The position numbers were made by a program, and so were the translations under genes. Shown here piece by piece: positions 25,411-35,266 of a stretch of DNA of 64,000 bases. The stretch is from the NCBI RefSeq assembly GCF_008014695.1, contig NZ_VOXE01000002.1:186001-250000 (forward strand). The letters are read 5' to 3'. The stretch is from Chryseobacterium sp. (lineage in GTDB: Bacteria > Bacteroidota > Bacteroidia > Flavobacteriales > Weeksellaceae). The notes beneath the pieces were generated by a model that saw nothing but the letters and a program-made list of their open reading frames with translations, had not been told where the DNA came from and did no database searches. Numbering within the stretch: the stretch's first letter is position 1; each line of letters begins with the position of its first letter.

Positions 25411-26616
25411 CTAGTAATGAAAATCTTTCGGGGTGTGTTTTAGGTAATCATCAAGTACTTTCAGTTGCTGCTTATTCCCGGTTTTCACGAGTTGACTGTA
25501 TTTCTTTTCCGAAGATAATTTAAAAATTTTCTGCGTCAGAATATTGGCTTTTCTGATGAGGGAAGGGAAGAGATGAGGCACGGCAACTGCGGGAATCAGG
25601 AGTCTATTGTTGATTTCAGCATCCAACAGATACCAGTTGCAGCAGATGTGAAGATACCGCAGGTTTTTGCGCTGGAATTCATATTTCAGAATCGTGGACT
25701 GGAGGTTTTCATCCAGCAAAGCTTTCGCCAGATGAGCGGAATCTTCATCCCCTTTTGCCTGGGTTGCCGTCCAAAGATAAAACTGTTCAGTCGCCTGCTG
25801 CCGGTTTTCAGGCATAAGATCTGCGGGAATACCGAGAAGGTAGCCGATGTATTTCCAGAGATGAAAAACCCCTTTTTCTTCCTCTTCGGAGATAATGATT
25901 CCGAGTTTTTTTAGGCCCTGCATAAAAACAAGGCTGAAGCCGGTGTAAGTAGCGACCATATCCCACGTGTTAATTGGTTCGCCCCAGTTTCCATAATCCC
26001 AGTCTTTGTTTTTCTCTTTAATTTTCAGGCGCGCATAGGAATGCATCAACCGCGTTCTTACGATCAATTGATAGGCATCAGAATTTATTTTTAATGCATT
26101 TTCCCGCGTTACGTTCACCCAGAATTCGAGCGTGTCTTTTAGGCGTTTTACCGCACCTTTCTTCAAAACTCCCGTAAAAACCAAGGGTTTGTTGAGGTAG
26201 GCGAAATCGTAACCACCCATCAGCGTAAAATCCCGCAGAATTATCAAGGCGTTTGTGCCGGTACGCATGCAGAACCTTGCCCCGACATTGGCCAAATTTT
26301 CATCGTACCAATCCGGAATTTTCTGCATTTGGAGGAAAAGTTTTTTCAGCGCCTCTGGAGCTTCTTCGTTTGCTGAAATTTTAGTTTTAGAAAACCGGTC
26401 TACCAACGCTGCTGCTTCATGATAGGGTAGTTTCAGATAGGTCTCTTTCACAGCATCGTCGCCCAACACATCTACTTCGTGATAAAGTGGCGAATATTTT
26501 TGAAAATCCTGCATGTCAACATCTATATCCGCACAATTCAGCAGTTCTTTTCCGTTGCCTTCTTCCCAAAAATTCCTGAAATGGGGTGCATTATAAAATT
26601 GAGGTTTTGCCTTCAT
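25411..26616 (-). CDS. MpaB/Lcp-type oxygenase family protein (DUF2236)
   Basis: The protein has 401 residues. The conserved core is RTRLMHSYARL followed by WGEPINTWDMVATYTGFS, matching the MpaB/latex-clearing-protein superfamily, in which a His binds heme b. It lacks an obvious signal peptide. Family members include an oxygenase in mycophenolic acid synthesis and rubber oxygenase; the flavobacterial branch has no known substrate. It lies 71 bases upstream of recA on the same strand, but recA has its own -7 box. The call to family is firm and the reaction unknown. Confidence 0.82.
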   Translation of the reverse strand: MKAKPQFYNAPHFRNFWEEGNGKELLNCADIDVDMQDFQKYSPLYHEVDVLGDDAVKETYLKLPYHEAAALVDRFSKTKISANEEAPEALKKLFLQMQKIPDWYDENLANVGARFCMRTGTNALIILRDFTLMGGYDFAYLNKPLVFTGVLKKGAVKRLKDTLEFWVNVTRENALKINSDAYQLIVRTRLMHSYARLKIKEKNKDWDYGNWGEPINTWDMVATYTGFSLVFMQGLKKLGIIISEEEEKGVFHLWKYIGYLLGIPADLMPENRQQATEQFYLWTATQAKGDEDSAHLAKALLDENLQSTILKYEFQRKNLRYLHICCNWYLLDAEINNRLLIPAVAVPHLFPSLIRKANILTQKIFKLSSEKKYSQLVKTGNKQQLKVLDDYLKHTPKDFHY

Positions 26617-26749
26617 TTAAATATTTGGTGCGTGATTACTTTGAAGCAGCAGAACTGCAATCTCTGAGCCACCAAAGTTACGAATAGCCTAATTGTTTCA
26701 ATTTAAAATTTTTCTTAAAAGTGCAAGTAAAGAGTGATGTTGAATAGAT

Positions 26750-26757
26750 TATCTTTG
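26750..26757 (+). promoter_or_regulatory. -7 box of DEAD-box helicase gene
   Basis: TATCTTTG, 17 bases before the ATG at 26775; -33 not clear. Confidence 0.45.
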
Positions 26758-26774
26758 CGGAAATAAATACTTCT

Positions 26775-27917
26775 ATGTCTTTTGAATCTTTGGGCTTGTC
26801 ACACAACATAATAAAATCAGTCAAAAAATTGGGCTTTTTAAAGCCTTTCCCCATTCAGGAGCAGACCGTTCCAGTCATTTTATCGGGAAAAGATCTGATG
26901 GGAATCGCACAGACCGGTTCAGGGAAAACCGCGTGTTTTGTAATGCCCATTTTGGAAAAACTTCAGAACGAAGAGGTGAAAAAAGACCGGAATATTCAGG
27001 TATTGGTATTGGCTCCGACGCGGGAACTGGTGATTCAGATCGATGAGGTTTTCCGTGCTTTTACCGAGAATTTAAAGAGAGAAATCAGAACCATGGCGGT
27101 TTATGGCGGCGTTTCCATCAATCCGCAAATGAAAGGAATGTTTGGAGTGGAAGTTTTGGTGGCAACACCAGGAAGACTTCTTGATCTGATTGAGCACAAA
27201 GCCTTAAGTATTTCACAAATCACCCATTTGGTCATTGATGAAGCCGACAAAATGTTCCAGTTGGGTTTCGAAGAAGAGATGAATAAGCTTTTCGCGATGA
27301 TGCCCGCCACAAAACAGACGGTCTTGTTTTCAGCCACTTTGAATGATAAAGTCGAAGAAATTAAAAACCGTTTAACAATTGATCCGGTGCTTGTAGAAGT
27401 CAAACCGGACGAAATTGATATCGATAAAATTACCCAGCTTGCTTACTTGGTTACCGAGGAAACGAAAGGTCCGTTTTTACGGTATCTGATTAAGGAACAG
27501 AATATTAAACAGGCATTGGTCTTCGCTTCGTCAACTAGATCTGCGGATCATCTTGCAGAAAAACTCAATAAAAATAAAATTCCGGCAACAGCGGTGCACG
27601 GAAAAAAATCCCAAGGCTCAAGGACGGGAAACCTGAAAGAATTTAAAGAAGGCGACACACAGATTCTTGTGGCTACTGATCTTATCGGTCGCGGAATTCA
27701 CATTGAATCTTTGGCGGTGGTCATCAATTATGAATTGCCCCGTTCGCCACTGGATTATATTCACAGGATTGGACGGACCGGTCGTGCCCTTGAAACCGGC
27801 ACGGCCATAACTTTGGTGACTGAGGCTGATCTTCAGCACTTCAGAGTGATCCAGAAAAAGATGGGAAAAAAGGTTCAGCTTTTACGCACCGAAGAGATCA
27901 ATCTGCACGGCTATTAA
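26775..27917 (+). CDS. DEAD-box RNA helicase
   Basis: The protein has 380 residues, only the two RecA-like domains with no C-terminal extension. The Q motif lies around PFPIQEQTVP, followed by motif I AQTGSGKT, Ia PTRELV, Ib TPGRLLD, II DEAD, III SAT, V VATDLIGRGIH and VI HRIGRTGR. It is an ATP-dependent RNA helicase of the RhlE/SrmB-like type. Which of the paralogues it corresponds to cannot be told from the core alone. A terminator follows and is shared with the converging gapA. Confidence 0.92.
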   Translation: MSFESLGLSHNIIKSVKKLGFLKPFPIQEQTVPVILSGKDLMGIAQTGSGKTACFVMPILEKLQNEEVKKDRNIQVLVLAPTRELVIQIDEVFRAFTENLKREIRTMAVYGGVSINPQMKGMFGVEVLVATPGRLLDLIEHKALSISQITHLVIDEADKMFQLGFEEEMNKLFAMMPATKQTVLFSATLNDKVEEIKNRLTIDPVLVEVKPDEIDIDKITQLAYLVTEETKGPFLRYLIKEQNIKQALVFASSTRSADHLAEKLNKNKIPATAVHGKKSQGSRTGNLKEFKEGDTQILVATDLIGRGIHIESLAVVINYELPRSPLDYIHRIGRTGRALETGTAITLVTEADLQHFRVIQKKMGKKVQLLRTEEINLHGY

Positions 27918-27964
27918 TTGTTTTTGCGTGTTCTCAAATCTTTATTCAAACAGAAGAAAAACAA

Positions 27965-27990
27965 AAAACCGCTCAGATGTGAGCGGTTTT
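27965..27990. terminator. bidirectional terminator between DEAD-box gene and gapA
   Basis: Arms AAAACCGCTCA (27965-27975) and TGAGCGGTTTT (27980-27990) with loop GATG. T-rich sequence follows on both strands. Confidence 0.9.
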
Positions 27991-28016
27991 CTTATTGATT
28001 GCCTTTTACTTTCTTA

Positions 28017-29036
<1,020 letters not shown>

Positions 29037-29047
29037 TTATTTCTTAT

Positions 29048-30034
29048 TTAAATTGCCAGAATTTCTGAGATTTTCAGCAAATCCTGGTTGATTTCGTTGT
29101 GTTTAACGATTGCAGTTTCAAAAGGGGTGAATATCAGTTTATTCGACTGCATTCCGGCCATAACATTAGATTTTCCCTTCATTAGACCGATTACTGCACC
29201 GTAACCCAACCTGCTCGCCAAAACGCGGTCGGCGCAGCTTGGCGATCCGCCTCTCTGGATGTGGCCCAAAACCGCCACTCTGATATCATAATCCGGAAAT
29301 TTTTCCTGCGTAGCTTTGGACAGTTCATAAATATTGCCGAGTTGTTCGCCTTCTGCCACCACCACAATGCTCGATGATTTTCCGGCTTTTTCGGCGCGGT
29401 CGAATGTAGCAAAAAGGTCTTTCAGGCTGTCCTTTTTTTCGGGAATCAAAATATCCAGTGCGCCGGCTGCAATTCCGCTGTTCAGGGCAATAAATCCTGC
29501 ATCACGTCCCATTACTTCAACAAAAAACACCCTGTTGTGTGAGGTCGCAGTGTCCCGGATCTTATCGATGGCTTCCATTGCGGTATTTAAAGCAGTGTCG
29601 TAACCAATCGTATTGTCGGTCCCGAAAATATCATTGTCAATGGTTCCCGGAACGCCGATTACCTTAATTCCGAATTCCTCGTTGAAAATTTTTGCTCCAG
29701 TAAAAGTTCCGTCGCCGCCGATACAGACCAGTGCATCAATTTCATGTTTCACACAGTTTTCGTAGGCTTTCTTACGGCCGGCTTTCGTCATAAATTCCTT
29801 GGATCGAGCCGATTTCAGGATTGTTCCTCCTTCATTAATGATGTTTTTAACGGATCGCGGTCCCATTTTAATGAAATCGTCATGAATAAGTCCGTTATAG
29901 CCTTCCCGTACCCCGAAACATTCGATATTGTAGTAGCTTGCCGTACGTACTACAGCTCTCAGCGCTGCATTCATTCCCGGAGAATCGCCTCCTGAAGTTA
30001 AAACTGCAATTTTTTTTACCGAACTTTCCTTCAT
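29048..30034 (-). CDS. pfkA: 6-phosphofructokinase
   Basis: The protein has 328 residues from the ATG at 30034, chosen because the fold begins at VKKIAVLTSGGDSPGMNAA; the upstream in-frame extension has no family match. ATP-site GGDGTFTGA and catalytic TIDNDI are present, with the fructose-6-phosphate site in FVEVMGRDAGFIAL. It commits glucose to glycolysis. Its transcript probably continues into gapA. The box TAAATTTG at 30052-30059 is 17 bases upstream. Confidence 0.96.
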   Translation of the reverse strand: MKESSVKKIAVLTSGGDSPGMNAALRAVVRTASYYNIECFGVREGYNGLIHDDFIKMGPRSVKNIINEGGTILKSARSKEFMTKAGRKKAYENCVKHEIDALVCIGGDGTFTGAKIFNEEFGIKVIGVPGTIDNDIFGTDNTIGYDTALNTAMEAIDKIRDTATSHNRVFFVEVMGRDAGFIALNSGIAAGALDILIPEKKDSLKDLFATFDRAEKAGKSSSIVVVAEGEQLGNIYELSKATQEKFPDYDIRVAVLGHIQRGGSPSCADRVLASRLGYGAVIGLMKGKSNVMAGMQSNKLIFTPFETAIVKHNEINQDLLKISEILAI

Positions 30035-30051
30035 ACCTAAAAATTTCAACG

Positions 30052-30059
30052 CAAATTTA
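30052..30059 (-). promoter_or_regulatory. -7 box of pfkA-gapA
   Basis: TAAATTTG on the minus strand, 17 bases before the pfkA ATG. Confidence 0.5.
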
Positions 30060-30216
30060 CAAAATCCCGCCAAATATTGAGTCACGAAACCGACTTAAAA
30101 ACACAGGACACAAAAAGAAATTGGATGCAGCAGTCCAAATGCCTGAAATCATCAGTCAGCTGTTCTTATCATTAGGTTTTATCAAAAATCAATCAGCTGA
30201 CGGTACATTTTTTTCC

Positions 30217-30224
30217 TATCTTTG
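30217..30224 (+). promoter_or_regulatory. -7 box of HMG-CoA reductase operon
   Basis: TATCTTTG, 17 bases before the ATG at 30242. Confidence 0.5.
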
Positions 30225-30241
30225 AACTTTAATCATTTTCT

Positions 30242-31570
30242 ATGAATCACAGTCCGGTTGAAGGTTTTTCAAAACTTTCAAAACAAAGAAAGATCGATTG
30301 GCTCATTAAAGAATATCTGAATGAAGACCGCAGTTACGAACAGATTCTCCAGCAATACTGGAATGGGGATGACACGCTGCAGAAACTGCATGAAGAATTT
30401 TCGGAAAATACGCTTTCAAATTTTTATATGCCTTATGGCATCGCTCCCAATTTTTTAATTGACGGGAAACTTCTGGCTTTGCCGATGGCCGTAGAAGAAA
30501 GTTCTGTGGTGGCAGCTGCCTCGAAATCCGCGAAATTCTGGATTGATAAGGGAGGGTTTAAAACGACGATCATCAATACCAAAAAACTCGGACATACACA
30601 TTTCATCCTGAATGTGGAACCTCATAAACTGCAGCATTTCTTTAATTTTAAATTGAGGGAAAAACTTTTCGAAGGTACGGAAGCCATTACGAAAAACATG
30701 AGGAACCGCGGCGGCGGCATCCTGAACATCCGTCTTGTCGATAAAACTGCTGATCTGGAAAACTATTTTCAGCTGAAGGCAAGTTTCAATACCGTAGATT
30801 CGATGGGGGCGAATTTCATCAATTCGTGCCTCGAACAGTTCGGGAAAACGCTGAAGGAGGAAGTGGCGAAAGAGGAGAGTTTTACGCAGGAAGAAAAGGA
30901 TTCGCTGCAGATTGTGATGAATATTTTATCGAATTTCACGCCCGACTGCATCGTGAGGGCAGAAGTTTCCTGTAAAATTGAAGACCTGAAAGACGACAGC
31001 GGAATTTCAAACGAAGAATTCGCGACAAAATTCAAAAGAGCCGTAACGATTGCCGAAATTGAGCCTTTCCGCGCCACCACGCATAACAAAGGCGTGATGA
31101 ATGGGGTGGATGCGGTGGTCATTGCGACCGGAAACGACTTTCGCGCCACCGAAGCCTGTGCGCACGCGTATGCGGCGAAAGACGGAAAATATACGAGTTT
31201 AACACACTGTACGATCGATAACGGCATTTTCAGATTCTGGATCGACCTGCCGATCTCTGTTGGAGTGGTGGGTGGCTTAACCAATCTTCATCCGCTGGTG
31301 AAATTTTCTCTGGCCCTGCTCGGGAAACCTTCAGCGCAGGAACTCATGAGCATCCTCGCGGTTTCAGGTCTGGCGCAGAATTTTGCTGCGCTTCGTTCCT
31401 TGGTGACGACTGGAATTCAGAAGGGTCACATGAAAATGCATCTGCTGAATATCCTGAACCAACTCGGTGCAACGGAAGAGGAGAAAAATCATTTTGTGAC
31501 CTATTTTAAAGATAAAACGGTGACGCATCATGAAGTCATCAATGAATTTAACAGCCTAAGAAATAAATAA
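30242..31570 (+). CDS. mvaA: hydroxymethylglutaryl-CoA reductase, class II
   Basis: The protein has 442 residues. The catalytic Glu motif is LPMAVEESSVVAAAS, a DSMGANFIN segment follows, and TTHNKGVMNGVDAVV and ATGNDFRATEA carry the substrate and Asp sites. This is the class II (bacterial) form. Flavobacteria generally make isoprenoids by the mevalonate route, so a biosynthetic role producing mevalonate is likely despite the degradative label often given to the class. The three following genes are spaced by 1, 1 and 5 bases and probably share its transcript. Confidence 0.93.
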   Translation: MNHSPVEGFSKLSKQRKIDWLIKEYLNEDRSYEQILQQYWNGDDTLQKLHEEFSENTLSNFYMPYGIAPNFLIDGKLLALPMAVEESSVVAAASKSAKFWIDKGGFKTTIINTKKLGHTHFILNVEPHKLQHFFNFKLREKLFEGTEAITKNMRNRGGGILNIRLVDKTADLENYFQLKASFNTVDSMGANFINSCLEQFGKTLKEEVAKEESFTQEEKDSLQIVMNILSNFTPDCIVRAEVSCKIEDLKDDSGISNEEFATKFKRAVTIAEIEPFRATTHNKGVMNGVDAVVIATGNDFRATEACAHAYAAKDGKYTSLTHCTIDNGIFRFWIDLPISVGVVGGLTNLHPLVKFSLALLGKPSAQELMSILAVSGLAQNFAALRSLVTTGIQKGHMKMHLLNILNQLGATEEEKNHFVTYFKDKTVTHHEVINEFNSLRNK

Positions 31571-31571
31571 G

Positions 31572-31742
31572 ATGTTTGGAATTTTTCTGGCTCTCATCCT
31601 GCTTATTTTCGGTATTTTTCTGAAGGTTACCAAAGATCCGGGATTTGCTGCTTCAAAAAGGTTTTCCTGGCTTTTTATTGTCATTGGTATTCTGACACTG
31701 GCCGGAAAATTAATCATCATGTATCAAAAAGGACAATTATAA
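31572..31742 (+). CDS. small membrane protein, 56 residues
   Basis: An ORF of 57 codons starts with ATG 1 base after mvaA and stops with TAA 1 base before the DUF423 gene. It encodes two hydrophobic segments (about 3-18 and 32-50) separated by a polar loop KVTKDPGFAASKRF. The tight packing on both sides and the membrane-like composition support a real gene. I do not recognise the family, and no function can be given. Confidence 0.7.
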   Translation: MFGIFLALILLIFGIFLKVTKDPGFAASKRFSWLFIVIGILTLAGKLIIMYQKGQL

Positions 31743-31743
31743 T

Positions 31744-32130
31744 ATGAAGACATTTACATTGGTCGCCGGGGCAGTTTACGGATTGCTTTCGGTGATATTA
31801 GGCGCTTTCGGCGCGCATGCACTGAAAAAAGTTTTGTCGGCAGACAAGCTGGCCAGTTTCGAAACCGGTGTGAAATATCAGATGTATTCCGCGCTGTTTC
31901 TGCTGATTGTAGGATATATTTTAAAATTTGAAACGCCGTCAGAAAAATGGATTTCCATTCTTATGATTGCAGGAACTTTCCTGTTTTCGGTCACGATTTA
32001 TCTGTTGAGTTTTACCGACGTTTGGAATACCAACCTTAAATTTCTCGGTCCCATCACCCCAATTGGCGGTTTGCTCATGATCATTTCGTGGGCCATGCTT
32101 ATTTTTTACTTTTTGAAAAACAGAATCTAA
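31744..32130 (+). CDS. DUF423 family membrane protein
   Basis: The protein has 128 residues with four membrane helices. It has LGAFGAHALKK near the N-terminus and FLGPITPIGGLLMIISW near the C-terminus, the two conserved blocks of the DUF423 (YgdD) family. The function is unknown. It is third in the probable mvaA operon. Confidence 0.88.
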   Translation: MKTFTLVAGAVYGLLSVILGAFGAHALKKVLSADKLASFETGVKYQMYSALFLLIVGYILKFETPSEKWISILMIAGTFLFSVTIYLLSFTDVWNTNLKFLGPITPIGGLLMIISWAMLIFYFLKNRI

Positions 32131-32135
32131 AAACC

Positions 32136-32396
32136 ATGTTTTTCTTCATTTTTGGACTGAATAAAAAGCCTGTTGGTAAGGAAACCCGCAAAATCATGAG
32201 AAATGGTTTTGAAGTAAACGCCGTTATTACCGTTTATAAAAATTATTTTGAACTGTTTTTCATCCCGCTGATTCCTTTAGGTAAAAAATACAGCCTTTAC
32301 ATTCCGCATACCGATGAATATTTTGAAGAAGGGATGTTCGGCAAAATACCGCCGGAATATCTTGAAATATGCAGAGAAGTTGGCAGGAAATACTAA
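32136..32396 (+). CDS. small zinc-ribbon-like protein without the Cys pairs
   Basis: The protein has 86 residues from the ATG at 32136, 5 bases after DUF423; a longer in-frame start overlaps that gene and is less likely. It opens MFFFIFGLNKK and has FELFFIPLIPLGKKYSLYIPH. This resembles the small zinc-ribbon proteins whose hydrophobic FFIPVIP stretch sits between two Cys-x2-Cys knuckles, but here both knuckles are missing (only one Cys, near the C-terminus). It may be a derivative that has lost metal binding. The family call is tentative. Confidence 0.6.
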   Translation: MFFFIFGLNKKPVGKETRKIMRNGFEVNAVITVYKNYFELFFIPLIPLGKKYSLYIPHTDEYFEEGMFGKIPPEYLEICREVGRKY

Positions 32397-32435
32397 ATAC
32401 TTCATTCATCCGGCTTCCATCTTCCAGTTTTTTCT

Positions 32436-32443
32436 TAAATTTG
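32436..32443 (+). promoter_or_regulatory. -7 box of sucC
   Basis: TAAATTTG, 32 bases before the ATG at 32476. Confidence 0.45.
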
Positions 32444-32475
32444 TCAATCTTAAAATAAATTCTAATTAAAATAGT

Positions 32476-33672
32476 ATGAATCTTCACGAGTATCAGTCAA
32501 AAGAGATTTTAGCAAAATATGGCGTTAACATCCAGCGCGGTTTTATTGCAAACAATGTGGAAGAAGCAGTAGATGCAGCCAATAAATTAAAAGAAATGAC
32601 CGGCGGTGCAGAAGGTTGGGTTGTTAAAGCCCAGGTTCATGCAGGCGGACGTGGAAAAGGCGGCGGTGTTAAGTTCTCTCCGAATCTGGATAAACTGAAA
32701 GAAAATGCACAAAGCATTATCGGAATGCAGCTGGTTACCCCTCAGACTTCTGCGGAAGGCAAAAAAGTAAACTTTGTTTTGGTAGCTGAAGATGTATATT
32801 ATCCCGGTGCAACCGAAACCAAAGAATTTTATGTTTCCATTCTTTTAGACAGAGCTCTTGGTAAAAATACAATCGTGTATTCCACAGAAGGTGGAATGGA
32901 CATTGAGCATGTTGCTGAAGTAACTCCTCATTTGATTCACAAAGAAGTGATTGATCCTGCTTTGGGACTTCAGGGCTTCCAGGCGCGTAAAATTGCTTTC
33001 AAACTAGGTTTGGAAGGCAATTCTTTCAAAGAATTCACAAAATTCATCACCAGTCTTTATAATGCCTATGTCGGAATTGATGCTTCTCTTTTTGAGATCA
33101 ATCCGGTGCTGAAAACTTCTGATGATAAAATTATTGCAGTAGATGCGAAGGTTACTTTAGACGGTAATGCACTTTTCCGTCACAAAGACCTTGAAGCATT
33201 AAGAGATACAAGAGAAGAAGATCCTACCGATGTTGAAGCGGGTGAAGCAGGCCTTAACTTCGTGAAACTCGACGGTGATGTTGCCTGTATGGTAAACGGA
33301 GCTGGTTTGGCGATGGCAACCATGGATATCATCAAACTTTCAGGCGGAAATCCTGCCAACTTCCTAGACGTTGGTGGAACTGCAGATGCAGAAAGAGTTC
33401 AGAAAGCTTTCGGAATTATTCTTCAGGATCCGAATGTAAAAGCTATTCTGATTAATATTTTCGGTGGAATTGTACGTTGCGACCGTGTTGCACAGGGCGT
33501 TGTAGATGCCTATAAAGCAATGGGAAGTCTTCCGGTTCCTTTGATCGTCCGTCTTCAGGGAACAAACGCTGTTGAAGCGAAAGAACTGATTGACCATTCA
33601 GGTCTTCCTGTTCATTCTGCAATTACCCTGGAAGAAGCAGCCAATAAAGTAAAAGAAGTTTTAGGTAACTAA
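32476..33672 (+). CDS. sucC: succinate-CoA ligase (ADP-forming), beta subunit
   Basis: The protein has 398 residues. It opens MNLHEYQSKEILAKYGV, the family start, followed by an ATP-grasp domain (KAQVHAGGRGKGGGVKF). The C-terminal CoA-ligase domain has VGGTADAERV and NIFGGIVRCD. It forms the TCA-cycle enzyme with SucD, which is not adjacent in this window. Terminator directly downstream. Confidence 0.97.
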   Translation: MNLHEYQSKEILAKYGVNIQRGFIANNVEEAVDAANKLKEMTGGAEGWVVKAQVHAGGRGKGGGVKFSPNLDKLKENAQSIIGMQLVTPQTSAEGKKVNFVLVAEDVYYPGATETKEFYVSILLDRALGKNTIVYSTEGGMDIEHVAEVTPHLIHKEVIDPALGLQGFQARKIAFKLGLEGNSFKEFTKFITSLYNAYVGIDASLFEINPVLKTSDDKIIAVDAKVTLDGNALFRHKDLEALRDTREEDPTDVEAGEAGLNFVKLDGDVACMVNGAGLAMATMDIIKLSGGNPANFLDVGGTADAERVQKAFGIILQDPNVKAILINIFGGIVRCDRVAQGVVDAYKAMGSLPVPLIVRLQGTNAVEAKELIDHSGLPVHSAITLEEAANKVKEVLGN

Positions 33673-33691
33673 GATTTTTCATAGATAATGT

Positions 33692-33722
33692 AAGAACGCG
33701 CCGGAGGGCGCGTTCTTTTTTT
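33692..33722 (+). terminator. sucC terminator
   Basis: Stem AAGAACGCGCC / GGCGCGTTCTT with loop GGAG, followed by a T-run. Confidence 0.92.
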
Positions 33723-33737
33723 ATTTTTGTAATAATT

Positions 33738-34598
33738 TTACTCTGCAGGACTTCCGGAGATCATCTGCGTTTGCGTGGCGAGCTGAATGCCACTGTCGTC
33801 GAGCTTTTTCTTGATTCTCAAAAGGGCTTCACTTCGCACCTGAACCGTGTTTTCTCCCGTTTTCATCTGGAACCGTGCTTCCAGATAAAAAACGCCCAAA
33901 CTGTGTTTCAGGAAAATTACTTCTGCACTGCCTGTATCCTCGGCAAAATCAAAAGTCTGCATTTCCTCCAGAATAGCCTTTTTGGTATTTTCAAGATTTT
34001 CGTTGTTCGGTATTTCAAGACCGATAAATATTTTCCTTTGGGCTGAAGCAGAATAATTGATAAAAGGTGCAGTGAAAATCAGTTGGTTGGGAACATACAC
34101 TTTTTTGCCTTCATCGGTTAGGATTTTGGTAGTCAGAAATCCAATGTCTTCAACCGTTCCCGAAGTTCCGGCGATGGTAACATAATCACCAACCTGAAAG
34201 GCCTTGTCGAAACCAATAAGCATTCCGGAAAACATCGACGAAACCAGATCTTTAAGCGCAACCCCCGCAATCACCCCTGCAACTCCTAAACTTCCGAGAA
34301 ATTTCATTACAAAACCGCCCAGTCCCATGATTTCAAAGGCGATAAAAGCGCCCATCAGCAGTATGAGGAATTTGAAAAATCCGATTAAGTTGATAATGGA
34401 ATTATTCGTGCTTTTTGGAAAGAACCGGTGGAAAACTTTTACCGCCAGCTTACTCAGATAAGAACTCAGCAGAAGAATCATGACGAAAACGATGATTCCA
34501 ACGATGATATTTGGCGTGGCTTGTGCCAGTTTGGTGTACCAGCGCTCCAATACATTATAAACGATATCCAGATATTTGATGTTTTTTACGGCCAGCAT
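33738..34598 (-). CDS. small-conductance mechanosensitive channel (MscS family)
   Basis: The protein has 286 residues. There are three membrane helices in the first 130 residues; the last is the Gly/Ala-rich pore helix around SLGVAGVIAGVALKDLV. The cytoplasmic beta domain follows with FQVGDYVTIAGTSGTVEDIGF and VYVPNQLIF. It releases solutes under hypo-osmotic shock. It lies downstream of, and on the same strand as, the PepSY/TonB-receptor pair, but a 63-base gap and unrelated function suggest separate expression. Confidence 0.93.
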   Translation of the reverse strand: MLAVKNIKYLDIVYNVLERWYTKLAQATPNIIVGIIVFVMILLLSSYLSKLAVKVFHRFFPKSTNNSIINLIGFFKFLILLMGAFIAFEIMGLGGFVMKFLGSLGVAGVIAGVALKDLVSSMFSGMLIGFDKAFQVGDYVTIAGTSGTVEDIGFLTTKILTDEGKKVYVPNQLIFTAPFINYSASAQRKIFIGLEIPNNENLENTKKAILEEMQTFDFAEDTGSAEVIFLKHSLGVFYLEARFQMKTGENTVQVRSEALLRIKKKLDDSGIQLATQTQMISGSPAE

Positions 34599-34661
34599 TG
34601 ATTAATTTTTAAAATGAATAAAAAATCCTTTCAGAAATTGAAAGGAAATCATGTATTGTAT

Positions 34662-35177
34662 TTAGATAAATATCAAAATCAGCGCCAAAACCAGTCCGGC
34701 AATGGTATAGTACATGCCGCGTCTGAAGGCTTTTGTTTTCGTATTGAACATCCAGAAGCTGGAAATAACAAAGAAAAACAGCGAAATCCCGAAAAAAGTA
34801 TTGAGCGGTGACAGCCTGTCTTTGGACTGTGATTTATGCAGTTGCGTCATTTTATTCAGGACAAAAGGCAGTTCTTTTTTCATGTATTTGGCTTCTCCGG
34901 TTGCCGGATTATAGGTCCCGCCTTTGAAATGTAAGATGCCGTTTTCGTTTTTCTGAACTTCAAAATTCTTCATTTTAATTTCCTTTCCCAGTTCTTTTTC
35001 ACTGAGATTTTTAGCGAAGACTTTTTCGTATTTTTTTTCCTGTTTCAGGAAATCGGTATCCCGATACACCATCAAAACGCCGCTGATGGCATAAGTGGCC
35101 ATAATTCCGGCCATAAAAAACCCGAGGTAACGGTGAACGATTCTCATGAACGTTCTGGTGTTTTTAATTTTATCCAT
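34662..35177 (-). CDS. PepSY-associated membrane protein
   Basis: The protein has 171 residues. The first helix (RIVHRYLGFFMAGIMATYAISGVLM) has the His and small-residue pattern of PepSY-associated TM helices. A periplasmic segment of about 65 residues follows, then two C-terminal helices. In Bacteroidetes such proteins often sit beside TonB-dependent siderophore receptors and are thought to help in iron reduction or uptake. It lies 89 bases downstream of the receptor on the same strand. Confidence 0.82.
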   Translation of the reverse strand: MDKIKNTRTFMRIVHRYLGFFMAGIMATYAISGVLMVYRDTDFLKQEKKYEKVFAKNLSEKELGKEIKMKNFEVQKNENGILHFKGGTYNPATGEAKYMKKELPFVLNKMTQLHKSQSKDRLSPLNTFFGISLFFFVISSFWMFNTKTKAFRRGMYYTIAGLVLALILIFI

Positions 35178-35201
35178 GTCTTACTAGATTTTTTAGTTTT
35201 T

Positions 35202-35238
35202 AACAGCAACAGTGGAAACCTGAATTTCCACTGCTGTT
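35202..35238. repeat. inverted repeat between siderophore receptor and PepSY genes
   Basis: Arms CAGTGGAAA (35210-35218) and TTTCCACTG (35225-35233), extended by AACAG/CTGTT with a 3-base bulge. There is no T-run directly after it on the minus strand, so it could be a weak terminator or an mRNA-stabilising stem. Confidence 0.5.
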
Positions 35239-35266
35239 ATTGAAAAATTGAAGATGATTATGATTT

